Source: Zygnema cylindricum (Eukaryota > Streptophyta > Zygnematophyceae > Zygnematales > Zygnemataceae). From it: a stretch of DNA of 39,060 bases. Positions 19,479 to 29,947 of the stretch are shown piece after piece. Within the stretch, counting starts at the first letter, position 1; each line of letters starts with the position of its first letter. The position numbers and the translations under genes are program-made. The stretch spans positions 1-39,060 of the forward strand of contig JBBHKE010000933.1 of assembly GCA_037447655.1 (NCBI GenBank), given 5' to 3'. Below the pieces are notes generated by a model. It saw nothing but the letters and a program-made list of their open reading frames with translations, did no database searches and was not told the DNA's origin.

Positions 19479-19952
19479 ATGAAAGTCAACACCCTCATCA
19501 TAGAGTTGCCTGATGAGTTTGAGAACATAGTGTACCGAGTGGAAGAAATGGATGACAGTTCTTGGAAGTGGAATACAGTGGTCCGGATGATACTTGTGCA
19601 GGAGAACACAATTGAGATTCGGAGAGGAGGAAAGAGCGTTCAAGTTCTATCTGCTGGAACAGACCGGTGGGGAAAGAATCCAAAGAAGTTGTACAACAAC
19701 TTCAAAAGAGAAAGAGATCAATGTGGAGGAACGAGGCCCCCAAAGGGTCTTTGTCATTTTTGCAAAAAGTCGGGACACTTGATAGGGGAGTGTACCAAGC
19801 TGGCAAAGCTGAGGCTCCAAGAGAATTGTGGAGGGGGTTCTTCCGGAGGGAAGAAAAAGACACTTGTGGTGGCACAAGTGAAAAGAGGGACCGAGGAGAA
19901 CGAGTCCTCTGAAGAGGAGGACAAAGAGCTACTTCTTGATGAGAATCTATAG
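19479..19952 (+). pseudogene. gag: C gag, C-terminal piece with zinc knuckle
   Basis: A 157-codon frame holding L-P-D-E-F-E-N-I-V near residue 8, a basic region, and the CCHC knuckle C-H-F-C-K-K-S-G-H-x4-C near residues 91-104. An acidic tail (E-E-E-D-K-E-L-L-L-D) follows, matching F. In F this frame runs on into the protease; here TAG at 19950-19952 interrupts it. Confidence 0.85.
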
Positions 19953-20626
19953 GAGAAGAGATCCCTCATAAACAAAAGTGTGCCTTTGGAGCCAATCAGG
20001 AGGCCCCACAAGGAGGATGGATTATCAACTCACGTGTATCCATGCATGTGTGTCGTGATCAAAACCTCTTTACCAAGCTAAGAAAGATACCTGCGTTAGA
20101 TATTGAGTATGGGGGTGGGAATATAGTTACTAGAGATCTAGTGGGCTTGGTAGATCTAAAAGTCTTAGAGGAGGGTAAGACTTCTATACTCACCTTCTCA
20201 AATATACTCTACATTCCTGAGATGAGCAAAAATCTTGTTTTTACATCTGTGTTAGATGATAAAGAATTTGATTCTTTCACTAGAAAGGGAGTCTTTCCAG
20301 CTAAGTATGGGGAAGAAGTTTACTTCACAGCAGATAAGGGTAGCCAAGGAATGTTTAGGCTTTACCTGAGTAATGAAAAAAATAGTGTTTACTATGTTGG
20401 AGACCCAAACTTGATGATTTGGCAAAAGCGGCTGGGGCATGTGCCTTTTGATAGGCTGAGGGAAATGAAGAGGCTTAGTGTAGTAGAAGGCATTCAGTTT
20501 GGAGATAATGAAATGGTGGATGATTGTACTGGCTATGCCCAATGTAAGGCTCACAGACTCCCCTTTCCCAAAATTACCACATATAGAGGTGAGAAAGTAC
20601 TAGATCTGGTCCACACACATGTCTAG
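19953..20626 (+). pseudogene. C protease and integrase start, mutated
   Basis: After the TAG the frame shifts, and the protease active-site region reads G-W-I-I-N-S-R-V-S-M-H near 20018-20050. F has D-S-G here, so both aspartate and glycine are changed and the protease should be inactive. The frame from 20042 continues 194 codons through the GAG-pre-integrase region. Its zinc finger is also damaged: W-Q-K-R-L-G-H instead of W-H-K-R-L-G-H, and C-T-G-Y for C-x2-C. It stops at TAG (20624-20626), and matching sequence continues only to the N gap. Confidence 0.8.
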
Positions 20627-20668
20627 GGACTAACAAAGGTACCTTCGGTAGGAGGTAAGAGGATTACG

Positions 20669-20678
20669 NNNNNNNNNN
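20669..20678. other. assembly gap, 10 N
   Basis: Ten undetermined bases. Element C reaches the gap on the left and is absent on the right. The true distance is unknown, and 10 N is probably a placeholder. Confidence 0.95.
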
Positions 20679-21367
20679 CCCTGTTATCTAGCTAGTTAAC
20701 GTAAAAAAGCCACAACACCCATGAAAGATACCGGTACTAGAGTTATTATAGCTTGCCCGTTACACTGGTTATAAAGCGCACCACTAACAATCTAACAATA
20801 TTAGCTATATAAACATATGTACAAAATAATATTTGATCACGAGGTGTGGTATGTAGTAATACAGCATACTATAGTTCACGAAAATCAGCGAATTTTATCA
20901 CTAAACATTTGTAACTTGGTACTTTATTTACCATTTTTCAAAAGTCAATAAATAGTACAAAACAAAAGAGAGGTACATTCAACGGCGCTCTTTTTTCAGT
21001 CGTGTTCTTCTCTCTGTACACTTTCACATGTCTCTCTTCTTGTGCTGACTTTTTTCTCGCGGCAACTTACATGGAGAGAAAACAAAACATGATAAATAAC
21101 TGAAAACTTTTTACCATTTATTTCATGGTTCAATGTTTACAAATCACTATTTTAAGCGACTAAAAGCACTTGATATCATACGACATAATGATGTATGGTG
21201 TGGAGCACTAGTTTATAATAAAACATGTATACAAATATATCGATTATAACAATCTAACAATCACCACGCGAAATATTGGTCACATTGCCCGTTCGATATT
21301 ATTGAGATCATGGCCATAGAAAGTACCCACAACACCGAAAAAATGCAATTGATCGATCTATTGTCCC
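20679..21367. repeat. perfect 689-bp mirror repeat (same-strand reversal)
   Basis: The plus strand reads identically from 20679 rightwards and from 21367 leftwards, with no complementing. It starts ccctgttatctag and ends gatctattgtccc. The centre is T21023 in gtacactttcacatg. I compared all 344 positions of each arm and saw no mismatch. This is not an inverted repeat: the right arm is the backward, uncomplemented copy of the left. The right arm joins smoothly to 21368 onwards and the left arm abuts the N gap, so the left arm is more likely the false copy. Confidence 0.97.
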
Positions 21368-23664
21368 AGTTTAAAGCCAAAGCAAAGTTGTTCACTGACC
21401 CAATACCCCATTTATTTAAACTTCAAAGCGGTGGCTGTTACTCTATACGGCCCGCGAACAAAAGTTTTTTTTTTATGTGTTTTGCTGCAAAGGTCCCTCG
21501 GACGTCAGAAAAGTAAACGAGCGACATAACACACACACACACAAAAAAAAAAAGCAGTCAAGACAGATGTACGCCGTACGTGACACCGCACCGGCACCAC
21601 TTCCACGTCTTCGAAGACTTTATTCTGAGGGGATTTTGTAGATTTGACATGTTCCCGTTATCAACGAATATATCGGCTTACATGCCGCTACCGGCCCGAT
21701 ATGTCAAAACAGTAATCACCAAATTAACTGTAGAGAGTCAGTCGCTCATTTTAAAGAATACGTACTCCTGATGCCTATTTAACGGTTTCATTTCCTACTT
21801 TACTGTACTAGTTTAGAACAGAGTAAATTAGGTCAACTGACGACTCTCCATTCCCGTATGTGCATCCGTCCGTTCAACTATTATTGACCTAGATCCGAAA
21901 TTTTCATATGGTCCAAAATAAAGAATGCCAAGTCGCAATTAAGTCAGATACGACGTAAATTGTGGCGACGATCGCGACGTAGTCCATGCGAGTTGTACGC
22001 CACGTCCGCCGGATCCGGACCGGGCCTAGCTCCAAACGTGAACCAGCGGATCTTCCGATCGCGAGGCTAAGTACCATGTGGAAGCTCTACATATTCTGAT
22101 CGAACGGTTGTAGATAGAATGACAATCAATGGATCACAAATGTAGTTCCGGACATTTGTTTCGTCAGCACGGACGCGCTATTGCCGGCATCTAATTCAAA
22201 ACTCCACCGACCAATAGGAAAATCATCTGGACCGCCCGAGACTGACAACGAATCTTTGCCATCTTTGCCGACGTCCGATCGGACAGATATTGCTAGAGGG
22301 TCCCACTAGCCGTCGATGTCGACCTTGCTGACAGGGTGGGTCGGATCCGACGGTTGATCTAACTGTTTCTAATAGGAAATGATCTTTATTGCAAAAATGA
22401 ATCAGAGAGATATGCTCCAGAACATCGTTTTTGGAGCCATTTGAGCGCCGGACATGAAGTGCCGTGCTTTACAGGATTCTATAAAAAATTGAGAGCCTCA
22501 AAAACGGTTTCCCTGACAGAGATCCCAGACATGTCCTTTGTCTTTTTGCCGTATCCTGGAAAGTTTTTGGTCAAAAGTGAAAACAAAACCAAAAGGATAA
22601 ATTTAAGTATGACGACGTCACACTATTTTGGAATATACTTAGTGGCGTTTACAGTCGCCGAATCCGGCCATTCAAAATTTTATATTTGAGAAGCAAATTC
22701 AAATTGCATTTCACAAAATGACAAAATCTAATAGTCCGAGGGTGTCTCGGCTACCGTACACTTCAGTCACGAATGTCATAAACAAAAATGTGACAAGTCA
22801 CCGCAATGCTTCAAAAAAAATTAAAAAAAACGACGTTGAGGGATACGGTATCTTTTATGGTCATTATTACGAAAGATTTCGTTAGACATGGCCGTACAGG
22901 TAAGAAATATATAGTGTAGATTCTCTTTCTCATGATCCAGAACGTGGTGGACGAATATCCGTACAAAGCACTCCATTTCGTGTCCGCAACTCTGTCACGT
23001 CACAAATCTACACATATCCACTTTAAACAGCGTATATGACGCGAATAATCCGTACGATTACAAAAACGATAAAAGAAAATGTTGTTGGACATATCGTGTT
23101 TTTGTCGTGGAGGACGAGGACATGTCTGTAATCATGAAGAAAATCTTTGACCCTCGAATCTTTGACCCGTTTTCCATTTTGAATAAAAACAGGATCTGCG
23201 TGTCCTATCTGCTAAAATACAAATAAAAAAACAATGAAAAACAATATGTCATAAAAAATGAGCGTAAAAACAAAAAAAACTTTCCTTCAAATTTGCAGAC
23301 GGTGATTTTGAGACCTTGACAGCCCTCGGGCCAATTGGCTTGACAGAGGATAAAGTAGGTGACAGCCTTACAATTTTATAGCCGTACACTGTTAGCCGTA
23401 CTATCGTAGGGAGATTCTTGTAGCGGCGGGATTCTGTAATTATATCGGTCGCTAGGAGATGCGGGTCTAGGCACCGCCGGCCACGCTGAGCCGTCCACGT
23501 GTCTAATATTCGCCTCTTAGCAGTCTCGCAAAATGAGTTTTCGAATTCCTGAAAAAGTACACATAATTTTTCTGCAAATAAAATAAAAAAAAAGATTTTA
23601 TTGTCGAAAACCATCAAAGTACAGAACATGATTGAAGCGAAGAATTGTTGACGGTCACCAAAGG
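21368..23664. other. lower-repeat region, probably host DNA
   Basis: No LTR or TIR boundary is recognised. A short CA run lies at about 21529-21541, followed by an A run. A dyad like that of the LTRs (acaaatgt ... acatttgt) lies at about 22136-22163 without the rest of an LTR. Plus-strand frames at 21310-21516, 21580-21771 and 22441-22689 have no recognised domain; the first crosses the right edge of the mirror repeat without disturbance. One better exon candidate is listed separately. Confidence 0.5.
23315..23571 (-). CDS. candidate internal exon of an unknown host gene
   Basis: On the minus strand a T-rich tract ending ttttatttgcag gives a good 3' splice site before 23571; a second, tttttcag, would start the exon at 23548. 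The reading frame stays open through residues such as R-R-I-L-D-T-W-T and T-I-V-R-L-T-V-Y-G-Y to a donor-like AAG|GTCTC at 23318-23313. The exon would be about 234-257 bases. Residue composition looks like ordinary protein, not low complexity, but I do not recognise a family. Neighbouring exons were not found. It lies 97 bases from the outer PIF-like element. Confidence 0.3.
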
Positions 23665-23754
23665 TAAGGGCGTGTTCCCATGTAACCGAAACTTTCAAAC
23701 GTTGATTTAGATTTTATCGCAGATTTTACGGTGTACTTTTCAAAGTGTTCCTAT

Positions 23755-24707
23755 GGGTACGTCCCCATGTAAGCGATACTTTGAAAAAGTATTTTGGACT
23801 GTAGTGACGTGTTCCGTACTACTTTGAAAAGGGTCCCTATGTGCGAAAATGAAATCTAAAATTTGAAATGTGACGGCTGTAGACGTAGGTACAACTTTGT
23901 GACGGTTGACGACGACTACGAAATTGGTGACGCCAACAAAAACAGCGACAGTTGTAGAAGTCTACATTTTTGTAATTTCGTGACATGGCAGATGTTCAGG
24001 GTTTTGTAACATTGTGACGTCACGCTCACTTGTGACGTCACAGATTCAAGAACTTTCGGCCATGGATACCCGATTTCGTTTTCTCTACTTTTTTCGCTCT
24101 ACTTGCCATAAAAATATACATAAAGGTAGTCAAAATAATTATTTTTCAAATATCTTTCATTTCATACCACTTTTGTCGTGCCTCATTCTAAAAATTGCGA
24201 GATAAAAGTGACAGTGTGAGAGGGAGAGGGGAGAGGCGACGACGATGCAAAATTCTACCGAGGACCCGTGAATGAAATTGGAGGTCCGAGACCCCTGCAG
24301 ATTTTTCCGTACATCCTCGTCTTTTCGGTACATGCACGTGACGGGCAGGGAGAAAAATAGCGAGTACTCTCCCTCGTCCTAAAATTTTCCCCCTCGTGTG
24401 GCGCGTGCGTGAGTCATTTTTCATTCGTTGTTTGTGTGGTACTTTCCCTGAAATCAGGTCGCGAGGTGATTTTTGATGAAATTTTTTGACGGTCTGGATT
24501 CTCTTGCCCTGGGGTCGAAAAAAGGAAAACGCCAAAATGCGTTCACATGACGACATACATGAAGTACATTCAAAGTATTAACTTGAAGTTTGTTGTAGTT
24601 TTAAAGAATTGATTTTTTTGTACAGCTAAAGTTTTTATCGTACGGAAATGTGTTTTCGGTGAAAACAAGAGATTAAAGTTGATACTTTAATACATGGGGA
24701 CGTACCC
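23755..24707. mobile_element. inner PIF/Harbinger-like element, related copy
   Basis: 953 bp with termini GGGTACGTCCCCATGT and the reverse complement acatggggacgtaccc, flanked by TAT at 23752-23754 and 24708-24710. It is homologous to the outer element along its length and is inserted near the outer element's left end. It is rich in gtagacg and tgacgtca motifs, and no transposase is present. Confidence 0.8.
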
Positions 24708-25188
24708 TATGCCAATCATTACTTGCGCCTTCGTTACTTCAAATATATGACAGTTGTAGACGTCTACAAAATACGCAACAGCCTACGAAAGTACGAAACG
24801 AAATGTAGACGACTACGAAACTTCCTAAAACTAGTGACGTCTACAAAAACGGTGACGGTTGTAGACGTCGTGTTTTTTGTGACATTGTAGATGTTTAGGG
24901 TTTGTGACATTGCGAACTCGTGCTACCTTTCGAAGTCATGCTACCTTATGACGTCATCAACACGTAAACTTTTCGCCATGGATTCCCGATTTCTTTTTCT
25001 TACCATTTATTAGTGTTGGGTATCGAGTAAATTCATATCGGGATAATTTCGATATTCAATATATCGAATATCGATCCAGCAGAATCCTTGATATATCGTA
25101 CCGAGACCAACATAACTTATCGCGATATATATCGCAAAAAATGGGTGTATGTACATCTAAAGTACGTAAATTCGTACGGAAACCCGGT

Positions 25189-25219
25189 CCCCCCCCCCCC
25201 CCCCCCCCAGAGCGGGCCC

Positions 25220-25253
<34 letters not shown>

Positions 25254-25259
25254 GGGGGG
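25189..25259. repeat. poly-C / poly-G tract in the hAT core
   Basis: Twenty C (25189-25208), a short agagcgggccccc spacer, about 31 G (25222-25252), A, then six G. A further 18 G lie on the far side of element F at 31740-31757. It could fold back or form quadruplex structures. Homopolymer length in an assembly is unreliable. Confidence 0.85.
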
Positions 25260-26323
25260 TGAAACTTTGAGACCTCCAAAGTCCTCAGAGTGGACAACTT
25301 CCAAGAAGCCTCTAGGATAACCCTAACCCCTTTGTGTTTCAGCAAAAATAACTGCCACCTTGGCCGACAATAAATCTGACCAACTTCACCCCTGAAGGCA
25401 AGACTCCCCTGAGTCGATAGCAAAAAAAATCTCTGAATTTGCTCCGTTGAGCAGTAAGTTATAGAGGGTCAAAGTTGACCTTTTGTACAGAAGCTCTCTG
25501 GGAGAGAGGGTCCTATCTCCTAATCTTTCTAAGTCCTATCTCTCTCACAGACTCTATCTACTGATGTACGGAGCCAATCAGATTACTCCTCCATACACAA
25601 AAGTACAGCTGCCGATGTACTTTCTGTACGAACATTGTACGACATGGCCTAAATGTCGACACGTGGTATATCCGGATTCGCTCCCTTAATCCTCGAAGAT
25701 GCCGCGATCCAATGCCATTCCGCCACGTGTCATCCGATGTGGCTATTATCAAAAACCGCCAAACTTCTCTTTCGCGATGTCGGCGTTTAATTTCGGCCGT
25801 CCGATTAAATTCACATTTAATCGTAGCCGTAATGAATACATGCGTGGTATTCGTTTCGGTAAAGAAATAAATGCGCGGTATTGGTTTCTTATCCGTACCG
25901 TAATCCGTACTTTTACATTACTAGATCTATGTCTCCCGTAAAACTATTTTAGTTAAATGAACTATCCTACGTACTAATGTTTAATTAATTATCAATCCCT
26001 ATAGTACGTAACACTATCTCTAGACATAACGATTAGAACTACCGGCTACTGGCTGATTAGCGGCCGGCTGGTTTCAGGATCAAATCCTGTAGGCGGCACA
26101 TATATTTTAGTAAATATATTCTAAATTATAAATAAACTAATATTTATATCCCATAAACCTCTGGATAGCCTAGGTAGCCATGGCTCTAGCTTCCTCTCCA
26201 ACTTCTCAGTGACTGCGACAAGTTTGAGAGTTGGAGAGAGAAGTTAGAGGTAGACTGCCTTGGCTTCTTTTTATATTTCTATTTAGACCTAGAAAATACT
26301 TAAAAAGACCATTAATTTCTACA
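25260..26323 (-). repeat. F 3' LTR
   Basis: Starts TGTAGAAATTAATGG (minus) at 26323 and ends AAAGTTTCA at 25260. It contains the LTR hairpin at 26171-26263, antisense T-arm (ggatcaaatcc on the plus strand, 26077-26087) and CACGTG at 25660-25665 and 25724-25729. Plus-strand short frames inside it are repeated in the other LTR and are not genes. Confidence 0.92.
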
Positions 26324-26336
26324 CTGCCCTTATTTT
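26324..26336 (-). other. F polypurine tract
   Basis: aaaataagggcag on the minus strand just before the 3' LTR start. Confidence 0.85.
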
Positions 26337-26942
26337 CTAGTCAATCTTTAATTTCAGACCGCACTTCTCCCTACAGAAAATTAGCTTAGGGGAAGGCACA
26401 GGTTTGGTCATCATATATGCTACCATCTCACTATCTGGTCGATACTCTAAACTGATTATTTTGTTTTCTACTTTCTCTCTAACAAAGCTGAGTCTAATGT
26501 CCATGTGTTTGGCTTTAAAATGATGTTTAGGATTGGCAGAAATAGCGATTGCTGCCTGATTATCACAAAACATTTTCTGCACACCAATCTTAAGGTGACC
26601 AAGCTCACCAAGCAAAGACTTGACCCACATCAATTCTTTTACAGCAGAGCAAGAGGCCATATACTCAGTCTTCATGGTGGACTGAGCAATAACTTTTTGT
26701 TGTTTGCTACTCCAACAGCAAGACCCATCACCCACATATAATACATATCCAGAAGTGCATCTCCTCATCAGAGCATCACCATAACTAGCATCACTCGAAG
26801 TAGTGATGTCAGTATTCTCCCCACCCAAATGCAACCATAGATCCCTAGTTCCTATCAAATATCTAAGGACTCTCTTAGCTGCTTCCCAATTCCTTTTAGT
26901 GGGAGCATTTAGACTTCTACTCAGCACTCCTACAGCTGCAGC
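26337..26942 (-). pseudogene. F RNase H and Pol C-terminus
   Basis: Follows a TAA codon at about 26943-26945 that replaces an isoleucine in the conserved P-D-I segment; otherwise it continues the reverse transcriptase frame. Landmarks: S-D-A-S-Y-G-D near residue 41, Q-S-T-M-K-T-E-Y, C-D-N-Q-A-A-I, H-M-D-I-R and M-M-T-K-P. It ends next to the polypurine tract. RNase H catalytic positions appear intact, so the stop is the main defect of this part. Confidence 0.9.
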
Positions 26943-27884
26943 TTAATCCGGTTGGGTACAATTCATAAAATAGATTAGACTTCCCACTACATGCTTGTAA
27001 GGAATAGTCTGCATGAACTTCTGTTCTTCAGGAGATAACTCCTCGTCTAAGACTATGACTCCTTCTTCCTCACTCCCCTCACTTTCCTTCTTCAACTCCA
27101 TTAGAGTTGTACAGCTATTAGCTTTATCCATTTGAAATTTTTCAAGCATGTTCCCTATTGCTTCCTTTTGAGTCATTCTTATAATTTTTCTTTTTCGGTC
27201 TCTCTCTACTTGAATTCCCAAAATATATTTTGCTTCCCCCATATCCTTCATTTCAAATCTCCCCTTAAGATCGGTTTTCTGTTTATTAATTTTTTCCATC
27301 GATTTACTTAAAACAAGCAAATCATCAACATAAATTGCAATAAATATAAAACCTTCCTCGTCTTCGAGAACATAGATTGAGTGATATGAGCTGATCCGGA
27401 TATATCCCAGACCGGTAAGAAACTCATCAAGCTTCTTATTCCACTGTCGAGGCGCCTGTTTCAAACCATAAAGAGATTTAATCAGCCGGCATACCTTACT
27501 CTCCTCTCCTTCCTCCACAAACCCTTCGGGTTGTCGCATGAAGATCTCCTCTTCCGATTCTCCATGCAAAAAGGCTGTCTTGATGTCCATCTGGTGCACT
27601 TCCATGTCTTCCGCTGCTGCCAGGCTGAGAAGTATACGGACGGAGGGAAATCTGACCACCGGGGCAAAGGTTTCCTCGTAGTCCATTCCCTCCTTTTGTG
27701 TAAATCCCTTTGCCACTAGTCGGGCCTTGTAGCGCTCAATTGTGTTATCTGGGTTCAGTTTTAATTTTAAAACCCACTTACAACCGATTGGTTTTCGGTT
27801 AGGTGGACAATCCACCAGCTCCCAAGTATCGGCTACCATAATTGAGGCCATCTCCTCATTGATGGCTGTCTTCCACCGGTTTCT
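26943..27884 (-). pseudogene. F reverse transcriptase
   Basis: Open for 302 codons (27851 to 26943). In order: W-E-L-V-D-C-P-P, G-C-K-W-V-L, E-R-Y-K-A-R-L-V-A-K-G-F, H-Q-M-D-I-K-T-A-F, S-L-Y-G-L-K-Q-A-P-R-Q-W, the catalytic Y-V-D-D near residue 178, and E-M-K-D-M-G-E-A. It is the best-preserved enzyme domain in the window. It is separated from the integrase frame by a stop and frame change near 27885 and from RNase H by one TAA. It makes element cDNA from RNA in the cytoplasmic particle if intact. Confidence 0.92.
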
Positions 27885-28940
27885 TTATGGACAAGTCATA
27901 GCCTCTCCATAAGTTTGAGGTTCATCTTGATGAGATAGTTTAGTTACCTTGTTATTAACCTGTTTTTCTTGCAGTCTTTTGCTACTTCTCCTCCCCCCCT
28001 CAAAATCTGAGGCCGAAATAGATGGTTCTCGTGGATTCTTTCGAACAAACTCGGCATCTCCCCTATCCCTTGATTCCGAATCAATTTCCACCACGTCTTC
28101 CGCTTCGGGTAGAGTTGTCACTGGAGTTTCCACAGCCGAGTCCATTTCGGTCTGATTTGTTCCTGCAAGAATATCATCTTCTCTAAAACCTGGATAGTTA
28201 GGAAGCTCAAAGTCATCGGAATTTTCTGACTCAAATCTGATTTTTACTAACTTTGTATATTTGAAGGGATCCACAGACTTTCCTTCATCCATAACTACTA
28301 GATGCTTTACTAGGATTATATCTTCCCTTTTTAGATCATAAACTCTATATCCTTTAACATCCTCATCATATCCTAATAAGTATCCCGGTTTTCCTTTAGG
28401 ATCTAGCTTCCAATTGGACCGATCAGTATCTAGACTGAATACTTGACTGCCGAAAACCTTTAAGTGAGATATGTATGGTTTTCGGCCTGTCCATCTCTCA
28501 TAAGATGTTTGATCTTTTATAGCTGAAGTAAGAACTCTATTTTTGAGGTAATTAGCACAGTTCACTGCTTCTGCCCAAAACCTTTTTCCTATCTTTTTAT
28601 CTGACAACATACTTCTAGCACTATCACTTAGTGTTCTATTTAACCTTTCAGCTACCCCATTCTGTTCCTAATTTTCTGGAACTGTCTTTTGGTGTTGGAC
28701 CCCATCTTCCCTCAAAAAATCCTCAAAATGGTTAGAAGTATACTCTCCACCATTGTCACTCCTTATTCTCTTGATTGGAGTTTCATGGAGTTTTTCGCTC
28801 CATGCTTTATATTGTCTTAAACAATCCCGAGCTTCGGACTTGTTTTTCAAAAAATACACTCGTGAATACCGAGACCAATCATCAGTGATAGTCATCATAA
28901 ATCTCTTCCCCCCCGGTGAGGGCACTTTAGCCGTCCCCAA
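27885..28940 (-). pseudogene. F integrase core and C-terminal domain
   Basis: Two pieces. The first (28940-28668) has T-D-D-W-S-R-Y and I-R-S-D-N-G-G-E-Y, two of the three catalytic acids, and ends at a TAG. The second resumes at once with the N-G-V-A-E-R-L-N-R-T-L segment holding the catalytic glutamate, then a 241-codon frame (28610-27885) with F-W-A-E-A-V, the copia C-terminal block Y-E-R-W-T-G-R-K-P and K-G-Y-R-V-Y-D. The acid spacing fits a copia DDE integrase. One stop and one frame change from the protease frame (near 28900-28940) break it. Confidence 0.88.
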
Positions 28941-29947
28941 ATATCTGTGTGTACTATATCTATAATTTTTTCTCCCTTAAAGGTGGTTGTTTTAGGAAAG
29001 GGTAATCTGTGTGTTTTACCTTGAGCACATCCACTACAATCACTTATATTATCATTCTCACTGAACTCAATCCCTTCCACCACTCCCATCCTTTTCATCT
29101 CTCTTAACTTGTCTAGATTCATATGCCCAAGCCTCTTATGCCACATCATAATATCATGAACACCAGCATAATAAAGTTTCTTCTTTTCATTACTTAAAAC
29201 CAGCCTAAACATCCCATGGCTACCTTTCTCAACAATGAAATAGACATCCTCCTCAAAACTAGCAGTAAAGACTCCTTCCCTAGTGCTAGTAAAAAAACCC
29301 TTATCATCTAATACGGATGTAGAGATGAGGTTTTTGTTCAGCTCCGGAATAAACAATACATCAGAGAATGTTACTATGGATGTCTTTCCTTCTACTAACA
29401 CTTTCAAATCTACCGATCCTACAAGAGTAGTGGTGACTATCCTCCCATCCCCGTACTCTATCTCTACGGTGGGAATATTTCTTATCTTAGTGAACAGGTG
29501 CCTATCCTTACACATGTGCATGGAGGCACCTGAATCTACAATCCAACCTGCTTCACCTTTCAATCCACCGTAAGCACATTTCTGCCTTCGTGGAATTTCG
29601 ACCTCGTTTTTCGCCTCCAACTCCTCATCTAAAAGGAGCTCAACGTCCTCGTCCTCGGATTCCGCCTGATGTACTTGTGTCACAAGGGCCTTTTTCTTTC
29701 CTCTCGGGGTACCACCGGTTTGCCCCTTCTTTAATCGAAACTCGGTTAACTTAGTGCACTCTGCCATATAGTGCCCAGGTTTCTTACAAAAATGACAAAC
29801 CTTTGGGAGCCATTGGTCCGAACTCGTCGGTCTGATTTTTCTGCTCCCTCCCCCCATAGTTTTCGACCGGTTTCCGGGAATCCTTGTTCCTCCAATCGGT
29901 CGGAGTTGCCAAGGCTTGGCCACTCTTTCCTCCCCTTCGGATCTCAA
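28895..29947 (-). pseudogene. F Gag C-terminus, protease and integrase zinc finger
   Basis: A 350-codon frame. The zinc knuckle C-H-F-C-K-K-P-G-H-x4-C lies near residues 51-64, followed by an acidic linker, the protease active site W-I-V-D-S-G-A-S-M-H near residue 134, and G-S-V-D-L-K-V. The pre-integrase block follows: W-H-K-R-L-G-H near residue 272 and C-S-G-C near residue 309, the integrase H-H-C-C finger. It shows that Gag and Pol were one reading frame in the ancestor. It ends by frameshift after the D-I-V-H-T-D-I-W-G segment. Confidence 0.9.

Larger units (their letters stand above)
901..20668 (+). mobile_element. Copia element C, 5' LTR to integrase, cut off by the gap
   Basis: This is a plus-strand Ty1/copia element reconstructed across three insertions. 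Its 5' LTR lies in four pieces: 901-1266, 13234-13427, 14428-14613 and 18652-18890. Joined on paper they total about 985 bp, close to the uninterrupted LTR L3 (1000 bp). The primer-binding site, gag, protease and the start of integrase follow at 18891-20668. Reverse transcriptase, RNase H and the 3' LTR are not present before the 10-N gap and do not reappear after it. The five bases before the element are AGGGC; the matching target copy is not in the window. Confidence 0.8.

Noticed and set aside
20679-21367. Ordinary inverted repeat or H-DNA-forming mirror repeat
   Set aside because: The arms are not reverse complements, and the sequence is not homopurine, so neither a cruciform nor a classical triplex explains it.
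25056-25423. Proline- or glycine-rich frames on both strands
   Set aside because: They come from the poly-C/poly-G tract; runs of one base always give open frames.
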